Source: Dyella lutea (lineage in GTDB: Bacteria; Pseudomonadota; Gammaproteobacteria; Xanthomonadales; Rhodanobacteraceae). Taken from it: 64,000 bases of DNA. The notes below the pieces were generated by a model. The model searched no databases. It saw nothing but the letters and a program-made list of their open reading frames with translations, and had not been told where the DNA came from. Where the stretch lies: the NCBI RefSeq assembly GCF_024158035.1, contig NZ_JAMZEK010000003.1:434001-498000 (forward strand). Reading direction: 5' to 3'. Of this stretch, positions 35,004 through 45,509 are shown one piece after another. The number at the start of each line of letters is the position of its first letter. Position 1 is the stretch's first letter. Both the position numbers and the translations under genes were made by a program.

Positions 35004-35327
35004 TCACATAGCCGTGGCACGCATCTGGCTGGCCACGATCAGCAGCGGCGTCGCCGTCGGCGCGCAGAGCGCCTGGCTGTCGAAGCACAGCAGCGGTTGA
35101 CCGTTGGAGGTGACCCGAGTCGCGCCGGTGATGAACTGCGCGCTGACACAGGGGCCATTGGCACCGGGCGGCGGCGGGAAAGTGCAGCCGGCCACCACCC
35201 AGGGAGCGGACAAGGTGACGGTGGGTTGCCCGCTCACCGTCACCCGCGGGTTCGGCACCGTGGCCTGCGCCTGTCCGCCATGCGAGCAGAGCACGGTGGC
35301 GCCGACATGCAGGAGGAAGCCGGGCAT
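35004..35327 (-). CDS. eCIS PAAR-like spike tip protein (Afp10-type)
   Basis: 107 residues starting MPGFLLHVGATVLCSHGGQA, the PAAR-like form common in eCIS. Short strands rich in Gly/Pro follow, with Cys14, His16 and further Cys residues able to bind the metal that closes the tip of the spike cone. A GGGAGG ribosome site precedes the ATG. It lies between the spike (gpV) and gp25 genes, as in other eCIS. Confidence 0.8.
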   Translation of the reverse strand: MPGFLLHVGATVLCSHGGQAQATVPNPRVTVSGQPTVTLSAPWVVAGCTFPPPPGANGPCVSAQFITGATRVTSNGQPLLCFDSQALCAPTATPLLIVASQMRATAM

Positions 35328-35339
35328 CGTCCATCCTCC

Positions 35340-35846
35340 CTAGGTCACGACCAGCGCGCCGTTGTTGACGGTGACGCTGGGGCCGGCCAGCACGATGGTG
35401 GCGCCCTGGCCGTTGGAGATGGTGATGCCGACCTCGTTGATCATGATCATCGCGCCGGTGGCGGCCTTGAGCAGGATGCCGCCGGTGGGTCCAGGCAGAT
35501 CGCTGATCGAAAGGGTGTTCTGCAGTCCCGACTGCAGCACGACGCTGGGACTGGCCGGGTTGCCGGCCAAGGCCAGCGCGGGCACCTCGGCCGCGATGCC
35601 CCAGAAGCCGCCGGTCCAGATCGGGTAATCCGGATCGCCCTGCTCGAATTCGATCCACACGCCCGCGCCGATCTGCGGCACCACGTATACCCCGCTCTGC
35701 CGTCCGGCGAACGGCACGCAGGGCATCGCCCAGCTCGACGGCAGCAGGCCCGAGACATCCGGCACCGTCGCCTGGATGCGCCCGAGCTGCTCCGGGTCGA
35801 CGTTCTGCAGCACGGTGCCGCGGTACTTGCCGTAGTACCGGGTCAT
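35340..35846 (-). CDS. eCIS spike protein, gpV/VgrG C-terminal type
   Basis: 168 residues. An OB-fold region (YRGTVLQNVDPEQLGRIQATVP) leads into YVVPQIGAGVWIEFEQGDPDYPIWTGGFWG, the baseplate assembly protein V signature. A C-terminal beta-helix of repeated short strands (GAMIMINEVGITISNGQG) forms the spike needle. Overlaps the hub gene by ATGA. Together with the preceding gene it makes the split equivalent of a VgrG or Afp8. Confidence 0.9.
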   Translation of the reverse strand: MTRYYGKYRGTVLQNVDPEQLGRIQATVPDVSGLLPSSWAMPCVPFAGRQSGVYVVPQIGAGVWIEFEQGDPDYPIWTGGFWGIAAEVPALALAGNPASPSVVLQSGLQNTLSISDLPGPTGGILLKAATGAMIMINEVGITISNGQGATIVLAGPSVTVNNGALVVT

Positions 35847-36979
35847 GACGGCACCACCGGCACGGTGGAGATCAGCCCCTTGCGCGACAGGCTGAAGCTC
35901 TGCTTGTACTCGCCACGCTTGATGGTGTGCCGCACCTCGCTGACGTAGTGCAGACCGTCGAACGCCGGCCCCACCCCGCGCACGCCCACCAGTTGCCGCG
36001 CCTTGAGCACGCGGCCGTAGCGGGCGACGTCCAGGTGGCCCTGGCCGGTGACGGTGTCGGCGGACTTGGCCGCCTCGGCCATGCCCAGCAGCAAGGCACG
36101 CACCGGCGAATACTTGGCCGTCTCGGTCAACGGGTTGAAGCGCTGCGGCGGCGGGTCCAGCAGGCCCAGCGGCGGGTTGAGCGGGCCGATGTCGGGAATC
36201 GGGATCGCCAGCGGGATCTTGGTCTGCGGACTCTGGATGTAGACGATCGGCAGGCTGCGCGCATTGCCGTTGTAGCTGAAGCTGAGACTGTCCACGTTGC
36301 TGGCCGCATCCATGTCGGCATTCAGCGCCGGCTGCGGCACGCCCACCTTGATCTTCGGCCCCCAGTAGGCGGTGCTCGTGCCCGGCGCGGGACCGGGCTC
36401 GATGTAGAACACGTAGCCGACGCGGCTGGCGAGCAGGCGGATGTATTCGAGGTCCGTGCCCTGCTGGGTGGGAATCCGGTCGGTGGGAATCGGTACGTCG
36501 ACGGCGATGCTCGGGATCACCAGCGGCACCACGCCGAGGAAGGCATATTTGGCCAGCAGCAGGGCCACGATGGCCTCGGCCGGCATCGCCGGGTATGGCA
36601 ACCCGGGCAACCCCGAGAACTCCAGCTTCTGCATCACCGTGGTGAGGTCGTCGCCGCTGACCTGGAGATTGGTGTGGCGCTGGTCGGCACCGGGCGTGAC
36701 CTCGGTCCTGGTCACCACGCCGTCGATCAGCACCTCCGGCGTGCCGTTGACCGTGACGATCACGATCACGCGCAGCAACGGCACCACGTCGCCGCCGCTG
36801 AGCAGGAACAGCGTGTGCAGCGGCGACCGCACGCTCAGGGTGAATTGCAGGGTGAACGCACCGGCAGCCTCGTCGGGCTGCACCACCTCGATCTGCGTCA
36901 GCGCATCGAGCACCACCTGCGGCACCGGTACCGGCACCACGGGCCCGACCAACAGCGTCAGGTGCACGCCCTTAAGCAC
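35843..36979 (-). CDS. eCIS baseplate hub, gpD/gp27-like (Afp8 N-terminal type)
   Basis: 378 residues. Beta-barrel pattern of the phage late-control gene D family: a central VGYVFYIEPGPAPGTSTAYWGPKI and a C-terminal FDGLHYVSEVRHTIKRGEYKQSFSL, the conserved end of hub proteins. The start is GTG at 36979, overlapping the LysM gene by 8 bases; this choice keeps the operon's overlap pattern. It forms the trimeric hub between tube and spike. Confidence 0.85.
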   Translation of the reverse strand: MLKGVHLTLLVGPVVPVPVPQVVLDALTQIEVVQPDEAAGAFTLQFTLSVRSPLHTLFLLSGGDVVPLLRVIVIVTVNGTPEVLIDGVVTRTEVTPGADQRHTNLQVSGDDLTTVMQKLEFSGLPGLPYPAMPAEAIVALLLAKYAFLGVVPLVIPSIAVDVPIPTDRIPTQQGTDLEYIRLLASRVGYVFYIEPGPAPGTSTAYWGPKIKVGVPQPALNADMDAASNVDSLSFSYNGNARSLPIVYIQSPQTKIPLAIPIPDIGPLNPPLGLLDPPPQRFNPLTETAKYSPVRALLLGMAEAAKSADTVTGQGHLDVARYGRVLKARQLVGVRGVGPAFDGLHYVSEVRHTIKRGEYKQSFSLSRKGLISTVPVVPS

Positions 36980-37292
36980 TGGGCACCCCCGGAATCCCCT
37001 CGGGCAAGGTGATGGCGAGCTTGCGGCCGACGGTATCGGTCAGCTCGGCCGGGCGCAGCGCGCGGTTGGCGTCGCACAGTCGCCAGAACTGCTCGGGGTC
37101 GCCCAGGTAATGCGCAGCGATGTTGTCCAGCCGCTCGCCCTGCACCACCCGATGCCACTGCAGCAACGCGAATTTCTCCGGCGCCGGCACGAAGCGGCGC
37201 TTGAGGTAGGTCACCGGCGTGCCGTCGGCGCGCACGAAGGTGCCGGTGGGCGTCAGCGCGTAGCGGCTGGTGGGCGAAAAGGTCAGGGGCAT
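36972..37292 (-). CDS. eCIS LysM-domain baseplate protein (C-terminal half of Afp7 type)
   Basis: 106 residues. A short N-terminal strand region (TYLKRRFVPAPEKFA) precedes one LysM domain (about 45-100: VVQGERLDNIAAHYLGDPEQFWRL). In Afp7/Pvc7 this domain is joined to the tube-like domain; here the two are separate genes with an M15 peptidase gene between them. In eCIS the LysM module is a baseplate part rather than a wall anchor, though peptidoglycan binding is possible. Start at 37292 because the frame before it is shadow-like and 41 bp separate it from the peptidase stop. Confidence 0.85.
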   Translation of the reverse strand: MPLTFSPTSRYALTPTGTFVRADGTPVTYLKRRFVPAPEKFALLQWHRVVQGERLDNIAAHYLGDPEQFWRLCDANRALRPAELTDTVGRKLAITLPEGIPGVPSA

Positions 37293-37333
37293 GAAGGCAC
37301 CTCCGTCACAGACAGGTCGATCGCGACGATTCG

Positions 37334-37942
37334 TCAGGCGTATACCGCCTGGCCGCGGTCCCTTCGCGATCGCAGTTCGGCCAGCATTTGCTGTTCGCTC
37401 TCGTCGGCCGCCCAGGCAGGTCTCAACTGGAAGTGCGGCTGGTCGACGATGGTCTTCCAGTTGCCGCCCCACTCGAGGCCAAGATCGATGCCCAGTGCAC
37501 CGACGGCCCTGTATTTCGGGGACTCCGGCAGGTATTTGCTCCCTTCGAACACGCCGACGTCGAACGCGATGCCGAAGTTGTGGTTCGAGTAACCGGCCCG
37601 GGCGTTGGTGACCTTTTTGCCGGGAGTCGTGCGCCCCTGGGCATACAACGCCGCCTGTTCTTCGTAGGTACGCAAGCCGCTGATCACGCGGATGGTGATC
37701 CCGGCGCTCGCCGCTTTCTGCACCAGCGCCCGCGCGATCGGCCGCACCTCCGGCAGCAGCGTGGCAATCACGCTCTCGCTGCGATCGTCCACCGGCGAGA
37801 CGGCTTCGAACGGCTTCACCCCGTCGATCTTCTTGTCCACCAGCCGCGCGTAGATCGCCCCCCAGGTCTGCGGGCCGGCCTTGCCATCCACCTCCACCCC
37901 GAGGGCCTGCTGGACGGCGGCAATCATTTCCCCGATACGCAT
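37334..37942 (-). CDS. M15-family peptidoglycan peptidase in the eCIS operon
   Basis: 202 residues. Residues 5-33 resemble a peptidoglycan-binding repeat (VQQALGVEVDGKAGPQTWGA). From about 60 it is an M15 L-alanyl-D-glutamate/D-Ala-D-Ala peptidase: SGLRTYEEQAALYAQG, zinc ligands His121 and Asp128 in SNHNFGIAFDVG, and His170 in QPHFQLRP. No signal peptide, so it must reach the wall by lysis, by the particle, or by a holin-like partner not seen here. It may aid release of particles, or be a cargo enzyme. Ribosome site GGAGA. Confidence 0.85.
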   Translation of the reverse strand: MRIGEMIAAVQQALGVEVDGKAGPQTWGAIYARLVDKKIDGVKPFEAVSPVDDRSESVIATLLPEVRPIARALVQKAASAGITIRVISGLRTYEEQAALYAQGRTTPGKKVTNARAGYSNHNFGIAFDVGVFEGSKYLPESPKYRAVGALGIDLGLEWGGNWKTIVDQPHFQLRPAWAADESEQQMLAELRSRRDRGQAVYA

Positions 37943-38024
37943 GCTGGTCTCCGATTCGATCGCGATGCCCGGCTTATCGCGGGCGAAAGCCCCGGTTGTC
38001 CTGCGTCGTCGCGTGGCGCGCGGA

Positions 38025-38681
38025 TCACGGCACGCCCCTCAATCCGAGCGCGGCCAGCGGGCTGCCCGCCCCGCTGGCCAGGCGCTCCTTCTGCTGCAGA
38101 TAGCTCATGAACAGACTGGCGGCCTTGTGCCCGCCCGGCACGTCGTTCACCGACAGCACGCGCAGGCCGAGGCTGACCTTGGCGCGGATCGGGTTGAGCG
38201 CGGTATCGAAGGCCTCTTCGGTGATGCTCAGCTCGGTGACGCGCACCGGCAGGATCCGCGTCTGGCTCCAGACGAACAGGGCCAGCGGCGTTTCCATCGG
38301 GATGATTTCCAGCGTGCCGACCCGGGACATCGCATCGTTGGCGTTCAGCTGCGTGCTGGTGGGATAGATCATCGTCTCCAGCGCGGCCAGCTGGGCGAAC
38401 ACGCCGGTCTCGGTGGCAGCGCGATTGGTGTCGGGAAATTCGAGCTGGTCGGTGGCGTCGATCTCCGCCTCGAGCTTGATCGTCTCCACCGGCGGCCCCT
38501 TCAGCCGCAGCACCTCCGAACGATCGCCACCGTCGGCACTGATCGCCTGCACCTGCAGCGAGCGGGTGATCGAGTCGGGGTTGTACTGCAGCGCGATCAC
38601 GCGCTGCACCGCCGAGGTGTCCGGATCGATCAGCACCAGGCCACCTTTCAGGATGCGCGGCGAACCGGGGAAGCCGCTCAT
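38025..38681 (-). CDS. eCIS tube-initiator/baseplate protein, CIS_tube type (N-terminal half of Afp7)
   Basis: 218 residues. RILKGGLVLIDPDTSAVQRVIALQYNPDSITRSLQ is the start of the contractile-injection tube-protein domain, and SLGLRVLSVNDVP its late strand. In Afp and PVC this domain carries a LysM domain; here the LysM is a separate gene 733 bp downstream. The start at 38681 follows the point where protein-like sequence begins. About 280 bp upstream, before the DUF4157-OmpA gene, hold no gene. Confidence 0.8.
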   Translation of the reverse strand: MSGFPGSPRILKGGLVLIDPDTSAVQRVIALQYNPDSITRSLQVQAISADGGDRSEVLRLKGPPVETIKLEAEIDATDQLEFPDTNRAATETGVFAQLAALETMIYPTSTQLNANDAMSRVGTLEIIPMETPLALFVWSQTRILPVRVTELSITEEAFDTALNPIRAKVSLGLRVLSVNDVPGGHKAASLFMSYLQQKERLASGAGSPLAALGLRGVP

Positions 38682-38961
38682 GGCGCGTGTCCTTGGCCGC
38701 ATGGGGCGCCCATGTCGGCATGAGCCCGCAGCGAGGCGCTCCCGAGGGCACCTTCGACCCTCCCGGCCAGCCACCGGGATGGCCACGGGAACGGGGTGCG
38801 ATGGCGACCTGTCTCTCCGCACGCGCCGGGCAGCGGTTCGCCGATGGCGGCCACCCGCATCGTTATCGACGGCGCAACGCTGCCGGTCAGGGGAGACGCG
38901 CACTGCTCCCTCGCGGGAGGCGCAATCAGGGGGCTCGCCAGGCGGTGCGTACGGGCATCCA

Positions 38962-40830
38962 TCACCGGCCTCCCTTCGGCGGCAGCACGGCGCCGGTGAG
39001 AATGTTGATGCCGAAAGACTTCTGCGCAGCTTCGATCACCTTGGAAGGGCAATCGACCGACTGGAACTCGTCATGCGCCGCCTTGCCGGGCTTTGCCTCC
39101 TGAGTGACCACCGTGCGCTGGAAGACGATGGCGGCGCGGCGCATGGCCTTGAACGCCCGCTCTCGCTGCTCCCTGAACGGGAGTTTGTCGAACTTCGCCC
39201 GTTCAACCGGGTCGCTCGGCGCCATCGGATCGGCGGTGCTACCGGGCGTCTTGCCGAGAAACTCGTCGACTGCGCCCTTCTCCATCGGACGCCCCTTCGG
39301 CTCGGGTTGTTGTCCACCCTGTATGGGTGGCAGCTCGCCCTGGCCCTCTGGCGGCACGCCGCTCAAATCGCAGCCCTTGCACACCTCGTCGCTCTGCAGC
39401 CACCGCTTGGCTGCCGTTGCGCGATCGACCGCCAGCAGGTTGTTGCCCTCGAACTTGGGCATGTGCTCCTTGCCGCGAGGCCCTTCCGGCGAGGTGAAGC
39501 CGCGAATCGAGACTACCTTGTAGCCCTGACTGACCAGGTCGTGCACGTCTTTGGCCGGCAGCGGCAGATCATGGCGGAACTTGTCGCTGGCGTATTCGAA
39601 GAAGACGTAACGGGTCTCTTCCACCGGCTTGGTCTTCTGCGGCACGGGATCCACCGCTGCGACGTGGCTGACCTTCTCGCAGGCAAATACCGCGTACTGG
39701 CGGCCCTGCTTGGGGCAATCCACCTTGGGCTGCTTGGAGCCGCCACTGAAGGTGAGATTGAGGAAGCCACCCTTGTTGCGCGGGTCGTAGGTGACATCGG
39801 CCTTGACGTCGATGTCCTTGGTTTTCACCTCCACGCCGCCGCCGACACCGCTCACCCCTTTCTGGTCGACGGTTACTGTCGGCCCCACCGTAAAGGTGAA
39901 GCTCTCGTTCTGCACAATGGTGAATGTCAGTCCCGGGGTGATGCTGACACCCTTCAGCAACGGCGAGCCACCCACAAGGTTCGCCACCGCCTCGCCCACT
40001 GCCTTGGGCAGGTCGATCTTCGGCGTGATGGTGACGGCGGTGCCGCCGCGACACACGGCGATGTCCAGCCAGATCTCCTGGCTGTTCCATCCCGGATTCA
40101 CCGTGGCACGCGTATCCGGCCGCGCCGGCTTGTCGGAGAGCGTCAGAGTGACCCGGTAGTCCCCGTCGTTCGGGCAGCTCACCAAGCGCTCGTTCGGACG
40201 CTGGCCCGGATTGGCGGTGCAGTCGGCGGCCATCTGGCGCCGGATGAGTCCGCCACCGGTCGGCTCGACCGTGACTTTTTCGCCGCGCGTCACCGCATCC
40301 GCAGCGCGGTCGGCAGCCAACTCATTGGCGTCGCCGGGGTTCCCGAGCTTCAGTGAAGGTTGCAGGCTACCGCTGCCGGAGTCCTGGATCGTGTGCGCCA
40401 GCTCATGCGCCAGCAGATGCTGCCCAGCGAGTGTACGCGGTGCGTACTGCTGCTGGCCGAACACGATGTGTTGCCCGACCGTGTACGCCAGCGCACCGAC
40501 CGCCCCTGCGGATTCAGCTGCACCGGAGTCCGTGTGCACTCGGACTCCGGAAAAGTCGCGGTCGAAGCGCGACTCCATGAATGAGCGTGTGGTGCCATCC
40601 AGTGGCTGCCCCGACGAACGCAGCACCTCGTGCACGACTTCAGGCACTACGCCCCCCTCCGTACCGCGACCGGCGCCCTTACGCTGCAGGAACTGACGCT
40701 TCTTTGCACAGTCCGCGCATTGACCGCCTCCGGGCGAAAGCACGCCGCAAGCGCACTTGCGCTGCAGCAGCACCGGCGACGCGGTCTGCCCAGTTGGGTT
40801 TGCCAACATTCTTCGGGGGTAACCGCTCAT
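38962..40830 (-). CDS. eCIS DUF4157 protein with OmpA-like C-terminus
   Basis: 622 residues. The N-terminus has a Cys ribbon (LLQRKCACG, CADCAKKR) as in eCIS DUF4157 proteins. The DUF4157 domain follows (about 60-160) with SRFDRDFSGVRVHTD and the zinc motif HELAH at 142-146. A middle beta region is followed by an OmpA-like domain (about 408-480: VFFEYASDKFRHDL, VVSIRGFTSPEG, DRATAAKRWL) that in other proteins binds peptidoglycan. DUF4157 marks eCIS-loaded proteins. The start is uncertain between 40830 and 40809; both come after the preceding stop at 40911. Probable cargo or cell-wall tether. Confidence 0.8.
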   Translation of the reverse strand: MSGYPRRMLANPTGQTASPVLLQRKCACGVLSPGGGQCADCAKKRQFLQRKGAGRGTEGGVVPEVVHEVLRSSGQPLDGTTRSFMESRFDRDFSGVRVHTDSGAAESAGAVGALAYTVGQHIVFGQQQYAPRTLAGQHLLAHELAHTIQDSGSGSLQPSLKLGNPGDANELAADRAADAVTRGEKVTVEPTGGGLIRRQMAADCTANPGQRPNERLVSCPNDGDYRVTLTLSDKPARPDTRATVNPGWNSQEIWLDIAVCRGGTAVTITPKIDLPKAVGEAVANLVGGSPLLKGVSITPGLTFTIVQNESFTFTVGPTVTVDQKGVSGVGGGVEVKTKDIDVKADVTYDPRNKGGFLNLTFSGGSKQPKVDCPKQGRQYAVFACEKVSHVAAVDPVPQKTKPVEETRYVFFEYASDKFRHDLPLPAKDVHDLVSQGYKVVSIRGFTSPEGPRGKEHMPKFEGNNLLAVDRATAAKRWLQSDEVCKGCDLSGVPPEGQGELPPIQGGQQPEPKGRPMEKGAVDEFLGKTPGSTADPMAPSDPVERAKFDKLPFREQRERAFKAMRRAAIVFQRTVVTQEAKPGKAAHDEFQSVDCPSKVIEAAQKSFGINILTGAVLPPKGGR

Positions 40831-40910
40831 CTCTTTCCAGACCCTCCACAGCCACTCGCTACGCCACCAAGTCCGTATCCACCCGCCATCCGTCGTCCGC
40901 TCGACTGGGA

Positions 40911-42185
40911 TCAAGGCGGGGCGGGGCAACTGAAGGCCGAATTGATCCCCAGAACTTCGTTCGAGATCGCCTCGTAGCAACCGGCGATCTTGAAGTTCCT
41001 GCCCGGTCCACGGAGCGTCTCGTCACCGACTCCCTCGAAATTCACGTGGAGCGCCTCGTGCATAAGGATCCCGGCGCGTCCGTCGCTGTCGTACGCCGAC
41101 CAGAACGACGGACACAGGAACACCACGCCGCTGCCCGCGCACGACCATGCGTCGCCACCGTTGCGCCCAGTACATGCCCCGGATTCGCAGCCACCGAAGC
41201 GAACGCCGGCGCGATCCACGCAGACGTAATTCATCGGCTGCGAGTAGAGCCTCGCCACGAGCGCGAATCGCCGTGAAAGAATCCCCAGCTCCTCGCCCAT
41301 CGCAACACCTTGTGTCGGCCTCACCACGCCGGTGAGCCGGTTGAGGAATCCGCGCCCCTGGGCTGCAGGCAGCCCGAAGTGCGTTCGATAGGACTGGAAC
41401 GTGGTTGACGGCGCGGCCGGTATTCCCGAACGTGCCGTTTGCGCATCAGCGGCAAGCGCGTGCGCCAGGCGGGTGGCGAAATCCATGGCCTTGGCGTCGT
41501 TGTCTGTCAACTCTGCCAGCGGGTCCGCAGGTGCCCCGTGCGTATTGGCGGCACAGTGCGTCGAGCGCGCCGCCACCCGCCGCATGATTCCGCCCGAATG
41601 CCCGCCCGCGCGCGCAGCCATCGATACGCGCCTGCCTTCCATTACGGCATCCGCCGCGGCATCGGCAGCCACTTCCAAGGGGTCGCCGGGCTGGCTCAGC
41701 GCATCCCGGGACTTCAGGCCGGATGCAGCCTGTACGACATGCGCCATCTCGTGTGCAAGCAGACGCAACCCGGATGGTGTCTGCGGTGCATAGTTGCCGG
41801 GAGCGAAGACGATGTCCCGGCCATCGGTATAGGCCTCGGCGTTCACCGCCTGCGCCGATGCCGCGGCAGTGGAGTCGGTGTGCACGCGAACGTGACTGAA
41901 GTCGCGCCCGAAACGGGATTCCATCAGGGTCTGCACGCCGACGTCGAGAGGTTTCCCGTCGGAACGCAGCGCGTCGTGCACGATCGGTGGAATCGCGGCA
42001 CCCGCCGCACCGTCACCGCACTTGCGCTGCAGGCGCTTGCGTGAGCAATCCGCGCATTCGCCGCCCCCGGGCAAGTGCGTGCCGCAGGCGCATTTGCGCT
42101 GCAGCAGGCCCACGTGCAGCCCGCCCGTCCTCGGCGAACCCGGCTTGCTTACCCGCGTGGCGGCATGTGCATCCATTGGCGTCAC
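40911..42185 (-). CDS. eCIS cargo candidate: DUF4157 protein with second metalloprotease domain
   Basis: 424 residues. The N-terminal Cys ribbon (RKCACG, CADCSRKRLQRKC) and DUF4157 domain carry HEMAH at 145-149. A separate C-terminal domain of about 200 residues has paired cysteines (CESGACTG, FLCPSFW) and its own HEALH at 376-380, followed by CYEAISNE, as in deuterolysin-like or related zinc proteases. DUF4157 regions are thought to direct cargo into eCIS particles, so the C-terminal protease is the likely toxin. Start: GTG at 42185 forms a GTGA overlap with the papain-like gene's stop; ATG at 42176 is the alternative. Confidence 0.8.
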   Translation of the reverse strand: MTPMDAHAATRVSKPGSPRTGGLHVGLLQRKCACGTHLPGGGECADCSRKRLQRKCGDGAAGAAIPPIVHDALRSDGKPLDVGVQTLMESRFGRDFSHVRVHTDSTAAASAQAVNAEAYTDGRDIVFAPGNYAPQTPSGLRLLAHEMAHVVQAASGLKSRDALSQPGDPLEVAADAAADAVMEGRRVSMAARAGGHSGGIMRRVAARSTHCAANTHGAPADPLAELTDNDAKAMDFATRLAHALAADAQTARSGIPAAPSTTFQSYRTHFGLPAAQGRGFLNRLTGVVRPTQGVAMGEELGILSRRFALVARLYSQPMNYVCVDRAGVRFGGCESGACTGRNGGDAWSCAGSGVVFLCPSFWSAYDSDGRAGILMHEALHVNFEGVGDETLRGPGRNFKIAGCYEAISNEVLGINSAFSCPAPP

Positions 42186-43051
42186 TTGAACAGGTCGGTG
42201 TCGACGAACGCGGCGCGGACCAGCGACCAGAAGTCGTCGGTCAGGCCCATTTCGATGTAGGCATAGGGCATCCAGCCGTAGCCGGACTCGCCCCAGCCGG
42301 TTCCCCAGGAATTGCGGATCAGCAGGGCGCCCTTTTCCTTGCCGATCTTCTTCGCGTCGTCGTAACCCACCGCGTCGATTGCGTGACCGCCGAGCACGCG
42401 CTCGCCAGCCTTGGGCAACGGGATGTCGCCGGTCCCGGCGCCGACGGCGGGAATCGAATCGTAGACAGTGAAGCCGAACATGCTCGGCAGGCCGGCAGCG
42501 AGATGCTTCTTGACCGACTGCACCAGTTTGTCGGGCGAAGTGCCGGGCGGATCGAGCCGGTAGTACTTGAGCGACTGGTAGTTCTGCGCGAACGCGTACA
42601 GGAAGGCCGCAGGCTCGTGGTCGAACTTGGCCGGGTCGTAGGTCCAGTACTGCTCAGGCGGGACGCCGAACAGCACCATCGCCTTCATGGTGCTGCGCAG
42701 GGTAGCGCCGCGGTCACCGGTCCAGCCGAGCAGGTTGCGTGTCGCCTTGTAGAGGAACAGCCGCGAACCATCGAGGTGCCGGCCGAACGCGCGGCGCTCG
42801 TAGTACTCCAGCAGTCCCACGCCGGCATTCGCGGTACACGAACCCAGGTCGCCCTGGTCCTCGATCGGCGAGCACCATGCACGCAGGTCCACACTGGTCG
42901 GCAGCTTTTTCGCTGCCAGTGCCTTCAACGGCCTCGACTTGGCCAGTACGGCGCCGATCTGCGGCGCATCGGTGGTGTAGTCGCGGAAATCGGGGATGTC
43001 CGGTTGCCAGCCCATCGCGCCGACCGAGTGGTTGCTGGTCTGCTTGTTCAT
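42182..43051 (-). CDS. Papain-like (C1) cysteine peptidase in the eCIS operon
   Basis: 289 residues. The active site is complete: Gln66 and Cys72 in EDQGDLGSCTANA, His223 in GGHAIDAVGY, and Asn247 in IRNSWGTGWGESGYGWMPY. There is no signal peptide and no long inhibitory propeptide, only about 50 residues before the mature-type start (LPTSVDLRAW). Bacterial C1A peptidases of this kind recur in phage-tail-like clusters. It could be cargo or could process other proteins. Start and stop overlap the neighbouring genes. Confidence 0.85.
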   Translation of the reverse strand: MNKQTSNHSVGAMGWQPDIPDFRDYTTDAPQIGAVLAKSRPLKALAAKKLPTSVDLRAWCSPIEDQGDLGSCTANAGVGLLEYYERRAFGRHLDGSRLFLYKATRNLLGWTGDRGATLRSTMKAMVLFGVPPEQYWTYDPAKFDHEPAAFLYAFAQNYQSLKYYRLDPPGTSPDKLVQSVKKHLAAGLPSMFGFTVYDSIPAVGAGTGDIPLPKAGERVLGGHAIDAVGYDDAKKIGKEKGALLIRNSWGTGWGESGYGWMPYAYIEMGLTDDFWSLVRAAFVDTDLFK

Positions 43052-43355
43052 CGTTGCCTCCCGTCGATCCGGTCGCCGGTCTGCGCGGGACGAATTTCCC
43101 TAGACCCGATGCCCAGCCCCTGCCCCACTGCACCGGCGATGCGTGTGCCCAGCCCTCCCTGCGCCCGCCCGCCATCGGATATGGAAGGTGCAGTAATCGC
43201 GTCAACGCATCCGATTCTGCGCAGTGCATCCGTTGCGCCGGGACCGCCGAGTATTCGGCCCAGTTCCCGCTCCAGCGCCGCGCGCACGTCGGCAGCAAGC
43301 TCGCCACCCAGCAAGGGTTGGTCGAGTGCCAGCCGTTCGATGCGGAGCTCGATCC

Positions 43356-43359
<4 letters not shown>
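43048..43359 (-). CDS. Small eCIS-associated protein of unknown function
   Basis: 103 residues. The first about 40 (MRIELRIERLALDQPLLGG, then a helix RAALERELGRIL) are conserved in appearance with small proteins that follow the AAA+ gene in eCIS; the rest is Gly/Ala-rich and probably flexible. Accepted because its ATG sits in the stop of the AAA+ gene (ATGA) and its stop sits in the ATG of the papain-like gene. Function not known. Confidence 0.7.
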
Positions 43360-45505
<2,146 letters not shown>

Positions 45506-45509
<4 letters not shown>

